Of a stretch of 64,000 nucleotides of DNA, positions 55,693 through 64,000 are shown piece by piece. This stretch comes from Flavobacterium sp. 102 (GTDB lineage: Bacteria > Bacteroidota > Bacteroidia > Flavobacteriales > Flavobacteriaceae): the NCBI RefSeq assembly GCF_003634615.1, contig NZ_RBKX01000001.1, forward strand, positions 372,001-436,000. Reading direction: 5' to 3'. Position numbers and translations under genes: made by a program. Positions within the stretch are counted from its first letter, which is position 1. Each line of letters opens with the position of its first letter. A model generated the notes under the pieces. The model ran no database searches. It was not told the DNA's origin and saw only the letters and a list, made by a program, of their open reading frames with translations.

Positions 55693-55716
55693 TTTGGTTT
55701 GTTTTATTCTGACTTA

Positions 55717-55724
55717 CAAAGGTA
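55717..55724 (-). promoter_or_regulatory. Probable -7 element of the malic enzyme gene
   Basis: TACCTTTG on the minus strand is the same form as in the cyoE promoter, lying 25 bases before the ATG. No TTG at 19-21 bases. Confidence 0.45.
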
Positions 55725-55773
55725 GAAGACTTACTGAAATAGGGAAACATTTGAGAGTTTCTTTTGCAATGTT

Positions 55774-56697
55774 TTACTTCAAAAAATCAATATTTCGTTT
55801 CAATCCTTCCCATTGAGTTCGCTTTAATGGAGAATTGGTAAAAACTGCTTTAAAAGTTTCTTCTGTGATTTCTTCCCAGTCCTTTTTGGTATAAGATAGA
55901 AGTTCAGGATAAGGAGAAAACAAGGGTTCGCTATGTGGCTTGGAAAATTTATTCCATGGGCAAACGTCTTGGCAGACATCACAGCCAAACATCCAGTCGT
56001 CTAGTTTGCCTTTCATTTCCTGAGGAATATTTTCTTTGAGTTCAATGGTGAAATAAGAAATACATTTGCTTCCATCCACAACATAAGGTGCCACTATAGC
56101 TTGCGTTGGACAAGCATCAATACAAGCGGTACAAGAGCCACAATGGTCTGTTGTAGCATGGTCATATTCTAAATCTAAATCAATCACCAATTGGGCGATA
56201 AAATAAAAAGAACCTACTTGACGTGTTAGCAAATTACTGTTTTTACCAATCCAACCTAAACCGCTTTTGGCAGCCCAGGCTTTGTCCATTATAGGTGCAA
56301 TATCAACAAAAGCGCGCCCGTTTACGTCTCCGATTTCTCTTTTGATTGACTTTAATAATTTTACCACTTTCTTCTTAATGACATTGTGATAGTCTTTACC
56401 ATAAGCATATTTTGAAATCTTATAACTGTCTTGATTTTGCTCTTCAGAAGGAAAATAATTAATTAACATCGAAATGACACTTTTAGAATCGCTGACCAAC
56501 AAAGTTGGGTTCAAACGTTTGTCAAAATGTTCTTCCATATAAGACATTTCTCCATGACAATTTTGTTTGAGCCAATGCTCCAATCGAGGCGCTTCTTCTT
56601 CTAAAAATCCTGCTTTGGAAATCCCACAAGACAAAAAACCGAGGCGTTTGGCTTCGGCTTTGATGAATTGCGTATATTTTTCTTTATTGTTGATCAA
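55774..56697 (-). CDS. queG: Epoxyqueuosine reductase
   Basis: QueG does the last step of queuosine synthesis in tRNA, using cobalamin and two 4Fe-4S clusters. The 307-residue protein has Cys186, Cys189, Cys192 and Cys196 in [16 protein letters not shown], a Cys212 in KCISYFTIE, and Cys239, Cys242, Cys246 in [13 protein letters not shown]. The end lacks the HEAT-like repeat of longer forms. It overlaps ruvB by 4 bases (ATGA), so the two are translated together. Confidence 0.96.
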   Translation of the reverse strand: MINNKEKYTQFIKAEAKRLGFLSCGISKAGFLEEEAPRLEHWLKQNCHGEMSYMEEHFDKRLNPTLLVSDSKSVISMLINYFPSEEQNQDSYKISKYAYGKDYHNVIKKKVVKLLKSIKREIGDVNGRAFVDIAPIMDKAWAAKSGLGWIGKNSNLLTRQVGSFYFIAQLVIDLDLEYDHATTDHCGSCTACIDACPTQAIVAPYVVDGSKCISYFTIELKENIPQEMKGKLDDWMFGCDVCQDVCPWNKFSKPHSEPLFSPYPELLSYTKKDWEEITEETFKAVFTNSPLKRTQWEGLKRNIDFLK

Positions 56698-57716
56698 AAT
56701 AATCCTCCTTGAATATTCGTATTGATTTTTCCTAAATGCTTATACGCTTTTTCGGTTACTTCTCTTCCTCTTGGCGTTCTGATAATAAAACCTTCTTGTA
56801 TTAAGAATGGCTCGTACACTTCTTCGATGGTTTCTCCGCTTTCAGAAACAGCTGTCGCCAAAGTGGATAGGCCTACCGGTCCGCCTTTGAATTTATCGAT
56901 AATAGTGGTTAGGATTTTATTGTCCATTTCGTCAAGCCCATGAGCATCTACGTGTAATGCTTTTAGAGAATAACGTGCAATTTCAATGTCAATTTTCCCG
57001 TTGCCTTTGATTTGTGCAAAATCTCGAACACGGCGCAATAAAGCGTTGGCAATACGAGGTGTTCCTCGGCTTCGCCCTGCAATTTCTATTGCGGCTTCCA
57101 TAGTGATCGGCATTTTGAGAATAGTCGAACTACGTTGCACAATGGTAGTTAAAAGTTCGGTGTTATAATATTGTAAACGACTTTGAATTCCGAAACGAGC
57201 TCTCATTGGAGCAGTAAGCAATCCTGAACGCGTAGTGGCTCCAACTAAGGTAAACGGATTCAAATTGATTTGCACTGTTCTGGCATTCGGTCCGGATTCA
57301 ATCATGATATCGATTTTGAAATCTTCCATGGCGGAATACAAATATTCTTCCACTATCGGACTCAAACGATGGATTTCGTCTATGAACAAAACATCTCTTT
57401 CCTCGAGATTTGTAAGTAATCCAGCTAAATCTCCGGGTTTATCTAAAACAGGTCCGGAAGTAATTTTAATACCAACTCCTAACTCATTGGCCAAAATATT
57501 AGCCAAAGTGGTTTTTCCTAAACCCGGTGGTCCGTGAAAAAGGGTGTGATCGAGTGCTTCATCTCTTTGATTGGCGGCTTCTACAAATACTTTTAAGTTA
57601 TCTAGCACTTGTTCTTGACCGGTAAAATCATCAAAACTCAAAGGCCTTAATTTTTTCTCTAAATCAAGCTCTTCCGGATTAAAATTATTGTTGGTTGGAT
57701 CTAAATTCTCGTTCAT
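56694..57716 (-). CDS. ruvB: Holliday junction branch migration DNA helicase RuvB
   Basis: RuvB is the AAA+ motor of branch migration. The ATG at 57716 gives 340 residues; a longer in-frame reading (from 57776) would cross a promoter element. Walker A is GPPGLGKT (62-69), Walker B LFIDEIHR (110-117), and the sensor segment [19 protein letters not shown] and winged-helix end [17 protein letters not shown] are in place. The promoter element TATATTTG is only 5 bases from the ATG, so a leaderless message is possible. Confidence 0.97.
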   Translation of the reverse strand: MNENLDPTNNNFNPEELDLEKKLRPLSFDDFTGQEQVLDNLKVFVEAANQRDEALDHTLFHGPPGLGKTTLANILANELGVGIKITSGPVLDKPGDLAGLLTNLEERDVLFIDEIHRLSPIVEEYLYSAMEDFKIDIMIESGPNARTVQINLNPFTLVGATTRSGLLTAPMRARFGIQSRLQYYNTELLTTIVQRSSTILKMPITMEAAIEIAGRSRGTPRIANALLRRVRDFAQIKGNGKIDIEIARYSLKALHVDAHGLDEMDNKILTTIIDKFKGGPVGLSTLATAVSESGETIEEVYEPFLIQEGFIIRTPRGREVTEKAYKHLGKINTNIQGGLF

Positions 57717-57720
57717 TTCA

Positions 57721-57728
57721 CAAATATA
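57721..57728 (-). promoter_or_regulatory. Probable -7 element of ruvB, leaderless position
   Basis: TATATTTG on the minus strand ends 5 bases before the ruvB ATG. The expected transcription start would be at or next to the ATG. A TTG is present 15 bases further upstream (57746-57744). Confidence 0.45.
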
Positions 57729-57750
57729 TAACAAAGTTGGTTGCAAATAA

Positions 57751-57778
57751 AAATGCCTTTCGATTAGGAAAGGCATTT
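57751..57778 (-). terminator. Terminator after cytochrome oxidase subunit I
   Basis: AAATGCCTTTC pairs with GAAAGGCATTT around a six-base loop (CTAATC on the minus strand) and is followed by TTTATTT. It starts 20 bases after the coxA stop. Confidence 0.9.
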
Positions 57779-57797
57779 GTTATATTTAAAGTAAGAA

Positions 57798-59597
57798 TTA
57801 GTGATGTAAAACTTCTTCTCCCGGTTTCATAGGTACATTTTGAGGAACAAAATCATCATCATGACCTGGCTTACTGTAATCGTAAGGCCATCTGTGAACT
57901 TCAGGAATTGCTCCAGGCCAGTTTCCGTGAATGTGTTCAACAGGCGCAGTCCATTCCAATGTATTTGATTTCCAAGGATTTTGAACTGCTCTTTTTCCGT
58001 AGAAAATGCTGCTAAAGAAGTTGTACAAGAAGACCAATTGGAAAGCACCACCTACTAAAGCAAAAACTGTAATAATCACGTTTACGTTTTGTAAGTCGTC
58101 AAACAATGGGAAATTAGTGTTTGTATAATATCTTCTTGGTAAACCTGCCATTCCGATGAAGTGCATTGGGAAGAATACGCCATAAGCACAAACTGCCGTT
58201 ACCCAGAAGTGCACATATCCTAAGTTTTTGTTTAACATTCTTCCGAACATTTTAGGGAACCAGTGGTAAATACCGGCGAACATTCCATACAATGCTGAGA
58301 TACCCATTACCAAGTGGAAGTGAGCCACTACGAAGTAAGTATCGTGAACGTTAATATCTAAAGTACTATCTCCTAAAATGATTCCTGTTAAACCTCCTGT
58401 GATAAAGGTAGAAACCAATCCGATAGAGAATAACATCGCAGGGTTTAACTGCAAGTTACCTTTCCATAAGGTTGTAATATAGTTGAATGCTTTTACTGCT
58501 GATGGAATTGCAATCAATAAGGTGGTGAATGTAAATACCGAGCCTAAAAATGGATTCATTCCCGAGATAAACATATGGTGACCCCAAACGATAGTTGATA
58601 GGAATGCAATCGCAATAATGGACATAATCATCGCTCTGTAACCAAAAATAGGCTTACGAGAGTTGGTCGCAATAATTTCAGAGGTAATACCCAAAGCCGG
58701 TAATAATACGATATATACTTCAGGGTGACCTAAGAACCAGAATAAGTGTTCGAACAATACCGGTGAACCACCTTGGTAATGTAAAACCTCTCCGGCTATA
58801 TAAATATCAGACAAGAAGAATGATGTCCCGAAACTTCTGTCCATGATTAACATCAAAGCTGCAGATAATAATACTGGGAATGAAATAACCCCAATGATAG
58901 CAGTGATAAAGAAAGCCCAAATAGTAAGTGGCAATCTTGTCATTGACATCCCTTTAGTTCTTAAATTGATTACCGTAACGATATAATTCAATGAACCTAA
59001 TAATGATGAAGCGATAAAAATAGCCATAGAAACCAACCATAAAGTCATCCCTGCTCCAGAACCGGACATAGATTGTGGCAAAGCACTTAAAGGTGGATAA
59101 ATAGTCCATCCTGCAGAAGCCGGACCGGATTCTACAAATAATGATATCACCATTACAACACTTGATAAGAAGAATAACCAGTAGGAAATCATGTTTAAGA
59201 ATCCTGAGGCCATATCTCTTGCTCCAATTTGCAATGGAATCAATAAGTTACTAAAAGTTCCACTTAGACCGGCAGTCAAAACAAAGAAAACCATTATCGT
59301 TCCGTGTATGGTAACTAAAGCTAAATAAGTTTCGTTATTCATAACGCCTCCCGGAGCCATTCTTTCCCCAAGGAAAAAACTAAAAATTTTAAAAGATTCT
59401 TCGGGCCATGCCAATTGCATTCTGAATAACATTGACATACCAACACCAATTACTCCCATAATGATACCGGTAATCAAATACTGTTTGGATATCATTTTAT
59501 GATCAATACTAAAAATATATTTAGTAATGAACGTGTCTTTATGGTGGTGTTCGTGTTCGTCGTGACCGTGATCGTGATTGTGAGCTTCTGCTGACAT
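57798..59597 (-). CDS. Cytochrome c oxidase subunit I (heme-copper oxidase catalytic subunit)
   Basis: The 599-residue catalytic subunit has all metal ligands: His98 (HGT, heme a), His291 and Tyr295 in GHPEVY (CuB and its cross-linked Tyr), His340-His341 in WGHHMF (CuB), and His426 and His428 in YFVVAHFHLVMG (heme a3 and a). Twelve membrane helices are expected. The first 19 residues are unusually rich in His (eight between 6 and 19). It reduces oxygen to water and pumps protons. The last gene of the act-cox operon, 22 bases after subunit II. Confidence 0.96.
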   Translation of the reverse strand: MSAEAHNHDHGHDEHEHHHKDTFITKYIFSIDHKMISKQYLITGIIMGVIGVGMSMLFRMQLAWPEESFKIFSFFLGERMAPGGVMNNETYLALVTIHGTIMVFFVLTAGLSGTFSNLLIPLQIGARDMASGFLNMISYWLFFLSSVVMVISLFVESGPASAGWTIYPPLSALPQSMSGSGAGMTLWLVSMAIFIASSLLGSLNYIVTVINLRTKGMSMTRLPLTIWAFFITAIIGVISFPVLLSAALMLIMDRSFGTSFFLSDIYIAGEVLHYQGGSPVLFEHLFWFLGHPEVYIVLLPALGITSEIIATNSRKPIFGYRAMIMSIIAIAFLSTIVWGHHMFISGMNPFLGSVFTFTTLLIAIPSAVKAFNYITTLWKGNLQLNPAMLFSIGLVSTFITGGLTGIILGDSTLDINVHDTYFVVAHFHLVMGISALYGMFAGIYHWFPKMFGRMLNKNLGYVHFWVTAVCAYGVFFPMHFIGMAGLPRRYYTNTNFPLFDDLQNVNVIITVFALVGGAFQLVFLYNFFSSIFYGKRAVQNPWKSNTLEWTAPVEHIHGNWPGAIPEVHRWPYDYSKPGHDDDFVPQNVPMKPGEEVLHH

Positions 59598-59619
59598 ATA
59601 GGTAAACTTTTAAATTTTA

Positions 59620-60807
59620 TTAATGTTTCGTTTCTGCTTGAGCAACTACTGTTGTGTCTTTGCTGTTTGAAGAGGTTGAATCTTTAGTTGGTGTTGCAGG
59701 AGTTTCAGAAGCTTTAGCTTCAGCCGCTGCAGTTTTCACTGCTTGAACAATAGTTTTTGCGGAGTTTTCTTTTAACCAATTTTTGTATTCTTCCGGAGTA
59801 TCCACTACAATTTTCATTTGCATGTTGTAGTGAGAAGCACCACAAATTTTGTTACATAACAATAAGTAATCAAAAGTATATGGGTCAAGTGCGGGTTGTC
59901 CTTCTGCAATTAATTTTTCACTTTTCTTTGCTCTTATGGCATTGATATTTGCCACTTTTTCAATCATTGCCGGTTTATCTCTCATCTCAGCAGTAGTCAA
60001 AGTTGGAACAAAAGAAAATTGAGTTACCATACCCGGAACACAGTTCATTTGTGCTCTAAAGTGAGGCATATAAGCTGAGTGCAATACATCTTGAGAACGC
60101 ATTTTGAAAATTACTCTCGTTCCTTTTGGGATATGCAATTCAGCTGAGCTAAAATCATCTTGAGCATTTGGGTCAGACAAATCAACACCAAGGTTATTAA
60201 CGCCTTCTATATATCTAACATTTGCTTTTCCTAAAACATTATCTGCACCGGCGTATCTCGCTTCCCATTTAAATTGTTGCGCGTAAAGTTCGATAACGAT
60301 AGCGTCATCAGCATCTTCTTCATCCACAAACATAATGTTCGTCCAAGCATATAATCCATAAAGAATTAATCCTGCTAAAACAATCGCCGGAATAACACTC
60401 CAAATAAATTCTAATTTGTTATTGTCAGCAAAATAAAGTGCCTTTTGCCCTTGTTTTCCTCTGTATTTAAAAGCAAAATAGTGAAGCAATGCTTGAGTAA
60501 CGGTTTGTACAAAAAAGATTAAAACCATCGAAATCATCATCAGGTTGTCTACTTGTGGACCATGTTCCGAAGCAGCATCGCTCATCAAAGGAAATTGGCT
60601 GTAATTTAAAAGACAGTAGATTGTAGTTAGGTAAATAAATCCTAAGAAACCAAACATCAAGTAACCGTTAACTTTGTTATCGTTATCGTTAGCCACTTGA
60701 GTGTCATTCACATTTCCACCAACTTGAGTTAAGTCAAATATTTTAGTTAACTGCCATAGGGCAACTGCCAATAAAACTACAACTATAAGTATCAAAAGAG
60801 TTGTCAT
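59620..60807 (-). CDS. Cytochrome c oxidase subunit II
   Basis: A 395-residue subunit II with an extra N-terminal helix (about 4-20), two further helices and a CuA domain. The CuA ligands are His243 in DVLHSAYMPHF, Cys318, Cys322, His326 and Met329 in CNKICGASHYNM. The Glu normally between the two Cys (bovine Glu198, which also binds Mg) is Lys320 here. There is no fused cytochrome c domain; instead a Thr, Ser and Ala-rich tail of about 50 residues ends the protein. Accepts electrons from a carrier or directly from alternative complex III. Confidence 0.94.
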   Translation of the reverse strand: MTTLLILIVVVLLAVALWQLTKIFDLTQVGGNVNDTQVANDNDNKVNGYLMFGFLGFIYLTTIYCLLNYSQFPLMSDAASEHGPQVDNLMMISMVLIFFVQTVTQALLHYFAFKYRGKQGQKALYFADNNKLEFIWSVIPAIVLAGLILYGLYAWTNIMFVDEEDADDAIVIELYAQQFKWEARYAGADNVLGKANVRYIEGVNNLGVDLSDPNAQDDFSSAELHIPKGTRVIFKMRSQDVLHSAYMPHFRAQMNCVPGMVTQFSFVPTLTTAEMRDKPAMIEKVANINAIRAKKSEKLIAEGQPALDPYTFDYLLLCNKICGASHYNMQMKIVVDTPEEYKNWLKENSAKTIVQAVKTAAAEAKASETPATPTKDSTSSNSKDTTVVAQAETKH

Positions 60808-60826
60808 TTGTAATTTACTTTAAATA

Positions 60827-62311
60827 TTAATAATGAAAATGTTTACTTTCTTCGATGAAAGGATTGCGTTTTGGAACCAATGGTGCTTTAGTCAAGGCAC
60901 TGAATACTACAAAAATGAATAATCCAAGGAAGAATAAAATTGCTGCAATTTCAGGTATTCCAATGAACCATCTGTCACCTACTGTTGCCGGCATAATCAT
61001 ATTGAAGAAATCAACATAGTGTCCGAATAAAATAACAACACCTGCAGTCACGATAATCCAAGAAACACGTTTGAAATCGGTATTGATTAACAACAATATT
61101 GGGAATACAAAGTTCATAGCTACCGCTCCAAAGAATGGCAAGTTGAAATCTTCAATTCTTGTTTTGAAATAAGTTACCTCTTCAGGAATATTTGAATACC
61201 AAATCAACATGAATTGAGAGAACCATAAGTAGGTCCAGAATACACTAATACCAAACATGAATTTTGATAAATCGTGTATGTGGCTTGAATTTACATTTTC
61301 TAAATAACCTTTAGATTTCAAGTATAAAGTCACCATAGAGATAGTGGTAATTCCACTAACAAAGAAACTAGCAAATACATACCATCCAAATAAAGTACTG
61401 AACCAGTGTGGATCAACTGACATAATCCAATCCCATGACATAATAGATTCTGTTACGATAAAGAATACTAAGAATGCTGCTGACATTTTGAAATTCTTTT
61501 TGTAGAAAGAATTGTCTGTAGCTTCATCTTGCGCCAAACAGTTTTTTCTAGATAAATGTCTGTATAAATTCCATCCCGCTATGAAGATAGCTGCTCTTAT
61601 AATCCAGAATGGGAAGTTTAAATAACCTGATTTACCGGCGATTAACGCATCATAATTTTCGTGTCCTACTTCTGTTACACCATCGTTCATCCATACAAAT
61701 AAATGATTGAAATGGAAACCTGATAATAATAATAAAATGAAGAAAATAATAGAACCCGGTAATAAATAAGCCGTGATTCCTTGCATTACTCTGAATAATA
61801 CCGGAGACCAACCAGCTTGTGCTACTTGTTGGATTGCATAGAAAGCCAAAGCTCCTAAAGCAATTAACATAAAAAATAAACAAGCTACATACAATGCTGC
61901 CCAAGGTTTGTTTTGTAATTGGTGTAGCACGTGTTCTGCATGTTCCTTATGCTCATCATGTCCAGCGCTAGCTTTCGCGTCGTGTCGGGCTGTTTCAGCA
62001 TGTGTTGCTGGTGCAGTATGTGCTACAGCCGCAGCTGTGTCATGTGCTACAGAATCAACAGGTGTTTCACTCGGAGTAACCGCAGCTACAGGTTCAGTAT
62101 GCGCTTCATGCGTTGCTGACTCAGTTTTGGCTTCATGAACGGGAGCAGCTTCGTGTCCACCACCGTGATGTTCTGCTTCTTCAGCTTTTAAAATAGCCTC
62201 AACCTCATGAATATCTTTTGGTGCAGTTAAAAAACCATAACCTATCCCAAGAATACCCACGATCATTAGGACAAAAGAAAAGGTTTTTAGTTTACTTGAA
62301 AATGTATACAT
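60827..62311 (-). CDS. actF: Alternative complex III membrane subunit ActF (quinol:cytochrome c oxidoreductase)
   Basis: A 494-residue integral membrane protein with about ten helices, of the quinol:cytochrome c oxidoreductase quinone-binding type. Conserved-looking parts are LLPGSIIFFILLLLSGFHFNHLF, WIMSVDPHWFSTLFGWYVFAS and IPEIAAILFFLGLFIFVV. Between the first two helices (about residues 45-130) lies an unusual loop of Ala, Glu, Thr and fifteen His residues. With ActC it anchors the complex, and ActC/ActF helices may move protons. Followed 19 bases later by subunit II of the oxidase. Confidence 0.9.
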   Translation of the reverse strand: MYTFSSKLKTFSFVLMIVGILGIGYGFLTAPKDIHEVEAILKAEEAEHHGGGHEAAPVHEAKTESATHEAHTEPVAAVTPSETPVDSVAHDTAAAVAHTAPATHAETARHDAKASAGHDEHKEHAEHVLHQLQNKPWAALYVACLFFMLIALGALAFYAIQQVAQAGWSPVLFRVMQGITAYLLPGSIIFFILLLLSGFHFNHLFVWMNDGVTEVGHENYDALIAGKSGYLNFPFWIIRAAIFIAGWNLYRHLSRKNCLAQDEATDNSFYKKNFKMSAAFLVFFIVTESIMSWDWIMSVDPHWFSTLFGWYVFASFFVSGITTISMVTLYLKSKGYLENVNSSHIHDLSKFMFGISVFWTYLWFSQFMLIWYSNIPEEVTYFKTRIEDFNLPFFGAVAMNFVFPILLLINTDFKRVSWIIVTAGVVILFGHYVDFFNMIMPATVGDRWFIGIPEIAAILFFLGLFIFVVFSALTKAPLVPKRNPFIEESKHFHY

Positions 62312-62338
62312 ATCTATAACAATCTGTTTGTTCTACAA

Positions 62339-62902
62339 TTATAATTTGCTTTTAAGTTGCATTACATAAGCGGCAACCAACCAACGCTCTTCTTGACTTA
62401 ACTGATTAGCATGAGAACCCATTGAGTTCAAACCATAAGTCACAACATGGAAAACACTACCTTCATTGATAACTCTGTCGGCATAACTTGGAACTCCCAA
62501 GAATTTCTCTTGAGTAACCAACTTCCCTTTTCCATTTCCTTCGCCACCATGACAGATAGCACAGTAAATTCCGTAAAGCTCTTCTGCCTTTTTCATATCC
62601 ACTTGAGTTGAATCAAGCGGTGATTTTGGATTTAAAGCTTTTATTGCTGCTAAAGCTTCAGGAGTATTTGGATATTCATAAGGAACGAAACCTCTTTTTA
62701 TTGAACCATCTGCAGGTGATTGTCCTACTTTACCTTTCTCACCTGTTGGCGAATTGAAAGCATCTGACTCAGCATTGGTTTCATAAGCCACAGATTCGTA
62801 CATATTAGGCATGTATTGATAGTTTGGTTTCAAATCATCTTTACAAGAAGACAGAGAAACAATGCTACCCAATACAAATGCTATTTTAAGTAAACTTTTC
62901 AT
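62339..62902 (-). CDS. actE: Alternative complex III cytochrome c subunit ActE
   Basis: A 187-residue lipoprotein (lipobox SLSSC, Cys20) with one c-type heme site CAICH at 114-118 and a likely axial Met161 in NSMGSHA. ActE is the mono-heme subunit of alternative complex III and probably hands electrons on to the oxidase. It sits in the order actC-actD-actE-actF then oxidase subunits II and I. Confidence 0.93.
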   Translation of the reverse strand: MKSLLKIAFVLGSIVSLSSCKDDLKPNYQYMPNMYESVAYETNAESDAFNSPTGEKGKVGQSPADGSIKRGFVPYEYPNTPEALAAIKALNPKSPLDSTQVDMKKAEELYGIYCAICHGGEGNGKGKLVTQEKFLGVPSYADRVINEGSVFHVVTYGLNSMGSHANQLSQEERWLVAAYVMQLKSKL

Positions 62903-62910
62903 ATCTATTA

Positions 62911-63438
62911 TTAATGCTTATCAATTACTTTTACTTCTACTGCTCCTGTTCCTTCGAAGAATTTTACCAATTCTGCTTCATTGTCATGAACAGCTACTTC
63001 CATTAAGAAGTGGTCATCGGTAGTTCTTACATCCGGATTTTCTGCTTCTTTAAATGGCCACAATCTACTTCTCATATAAAAAGTGATAACCATTAAGTGA
63101 GCTGCAAAAAACACAGTCATCTCAAACATTACCGGTACAAAAGCCGGCATGTTTTGAATATAACTAAAACTCGGTTTTCCACCAATGTCTTGCGGCCAAT
63201 CGGTAATCATGATGTAATTCATCATAACCGTTGCCACTGTTAAACCAATACATCCATAGATGAATGCACAAATGGCTAAACGTGTTGGTGCCAATCCCAT
63301 AGCTTTATCTAAACCGTGAACAGGGAAAGGAGTGAAAATTTCCTCAATATGATGATGGGCTGCTCTGGTTTTGTGAACCGCATCCATTAATACATCATCA
63401 TCATTGTATATTGCGTGTATAACTTTATTACTACTCAT
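62911..63438 (-). CDS. actD: Alternative complex III subunit ActD (DUF3341)
   Basis: 175 residues with two membrane helices (about 50-75 and 100-120), an N-terminal soluble part including FTPFPVHGLDKAMGL (the DUF3341 signature) and a mixed C-terminal part. ActD has no cofactor; it is a structural subunit of the complex. It starts 8 bases after the end of actC. Confidence 0.93.
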   Translation of the reverse strand: MSSNKVIHAIYNDDDVLMDAVHKTRAAHHHIEEIFTPFPVHGLDKAMGLAPTRLAICAFIYGCIGLTVATVMMNYIMITDWPQDIGGKPSFSYIQNMPAFVPVMFEMTVFFAAHLMVITFYMRSRLWPFKEAENPDVRTTDDHFLMEVAVHDNEAELVKFFEGTGAVEVKVIDKH

Positions 63439-63446
63439 AGCAAATA

Positions 63447-64000
63447 TTAATGTTTATCTGAATGATTATGACCTTCTGCTTCTCTTTGTTTCTTATAATT
63501 CTCACCTGATGATTTCAAAATTGTTTTAACCTCTGCTTGAGCAATCACAGGGAATGTTCTCGCATATAAAAGGAACAATACAAAGAAGAAACCAATTGTA
63601 CCGATGAAGATACCAATATCTACAAATGTTGGTTGGAACATCGTCCATGATGATGGAAGATAATCTCTGTGTAATGAGGTAACGATAATTACGAAACGCT
63701 CAAACCACATACCGATATTTACCACAATAGAGATGATGAAAGAGAACATAATACTGGTTCTTAATTTCTTGAACCACATGAACTGTGGAGAGAACACGTT
63801 ACAAGTCATCATCGCCCAGTATGCCCAAGCGTAAGGACCGGTTGCTCTGTTCAAGAAAGCATATTGCTCATATTCTACTCCTGAATACCAAGCCACAAAT
63901 AACTCAGTGATGTAGGCAACCCCAACAATAGAACCAGTAATCATAATTACGATGTTCATCAATTCGATATGTTGGATAGTGATATAAGCTTCAAGATTTG
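63447..64000 (-). CDS. actC: Alternative complex III subunit ActC, NrfD-like membrane subunit, N-terminus cut off
   Basis: Only the C-terminal part of the gene is in the window: the frame is open to base 64000, coding for about 184 residues with at least four helices. A TTG at 63962 is in frame but not a true start, since the frame before it continues as YITIQHIEL, as expected inside an NrfD/PsrC-type protein. The segment LFVAWYSGVEYEQYAF resembles ActC. With ActF this subunit binds quinol. The rest of the operon (actA and actB) would lie beyond the window. Confidence 0.92.
   Translation of the reverse strand, partial: NLEAYITIQHIELMNIVIMITGSIVGVAYITELFVAWYSGVEYEQYAFLNRATGPYAWAYWAMMTCNVFSPQFMWFKKLRTSIMFSFIISIVVNIGMWFERFVIIVTSLHRDYLPSSWTMFQPTFVDIGIFIGTIGFFFVLFLLYARTFPVIAQAEVKTILKSSGENYKKQREAEGHNHSDKH

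Noticed and set aside
61908..62138. Cys/Ala/Ser-rich frame opposite the ActF His-rich loop
   Set aside because: Produced by the repetitive GCT/CAT codons of the loop on the other strand.
1..64000. tRNA, rRNA, riboswitch or insertion sequence in a spacer
   Set aside because: I read the spacers by eye and saw no cloverleaf with a conserved T-loop, no transposase and no recognised riboswitch core. A covariance search would be needed to exclude small RNAs fully.

Overview
The window is AT-rich chromosomal DNA of a member of the Bacteroidota, almost certainly Flavobacterium or a close relative in Flavobacteriaceae. Four things point this way: type IX secretion (T9SS) and gliding genes (sprA, a porG-like gene, a sprF-like gene, a remB-like gene, two proteins with T9SS sorting domains); an alternative complex III plus cytochrome c oxidase operon; promoters of the Bacteroidota type (TTG, about 20 bases, TAnnTTTG); and the order sprA-gcvH-vanZ-deoC-remB, which from memory matches F. 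johnsoniae. Nearly all genes are core genes. I see no phage, plasmid, insertion sequence, CRISPR array, tRNA or rRNA. No gene-free stretch exceeds 300 bases.

Layout. 1-2.8 kb: the end of a GH3-family gene, a tiny lipoprotein and an outer-membrane TonB-type receptor. 2.8-7 kb: a repeat-bearing spacer, then the protein quality-control set clpX, clpP, tig (minus strand) and a small membrane protein. 7.2-11.3 kb: a T9SS-secreted protein, an alpha/beta hydrolase with pdxJ, and divergently a CBS-domain protein with nadK. 11.4-18 kb: an envelope-biogenesis cluster, porG-like, uppS, bamA, two ompH/skp genes and murI. 18.2-26.6 kb: a gamma-carbonic-anhydrase-like gene, then a 2283-residue repetitive T9SS type B adhesin with its SprF-like partner. 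26.7-31.2 kb: NifU-like, DUF255 thioredoxin-domain, YtxH-like and MscS genes. 31.2-36 kb: tsaB with a TolC/HlyD export pair, and a DUF4403 lipoprotein.

36.1-41.3 kb: a respiratory assembly operon on the minus strand: cyoE, two subunit III genes, a subunit IV gene, a terminator, a thioredoxin-fold-like protein, a SCO copper chaperone, DUF420 and a small membrane protein. 41.6-53.3 kb: the gliding/T9SS stretch remB-like, deoC, vanZ, gcvH, sprA, ruvA. 53.4-57.7 kb: malic enzyme, queG, ruvB. 57.8-64 kb: cytochrome oxidase subunits I and II, then actF, actE, actD and a truncated actC. The two respiratory blocks together supply an electron path from quinol through alternative complex III to an aa3-type oxidase, with heme and copper maturation factors.

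The most notable non-gene signals are a 22-bp tandem repeat with perfect 12-bp inverted ends (2899-2981), a dispersed intergenic repeat family with four degenerate copies, several kinds of simple repeat filling spacers, and a small gene (36131-36388) whose signal peptide appears to be built from such simple repeats. I did not find a clearly new multi-gene system. The best candidates for new biology are the repeat families and a few unusual protein features in the respiratory and T9SS genes.
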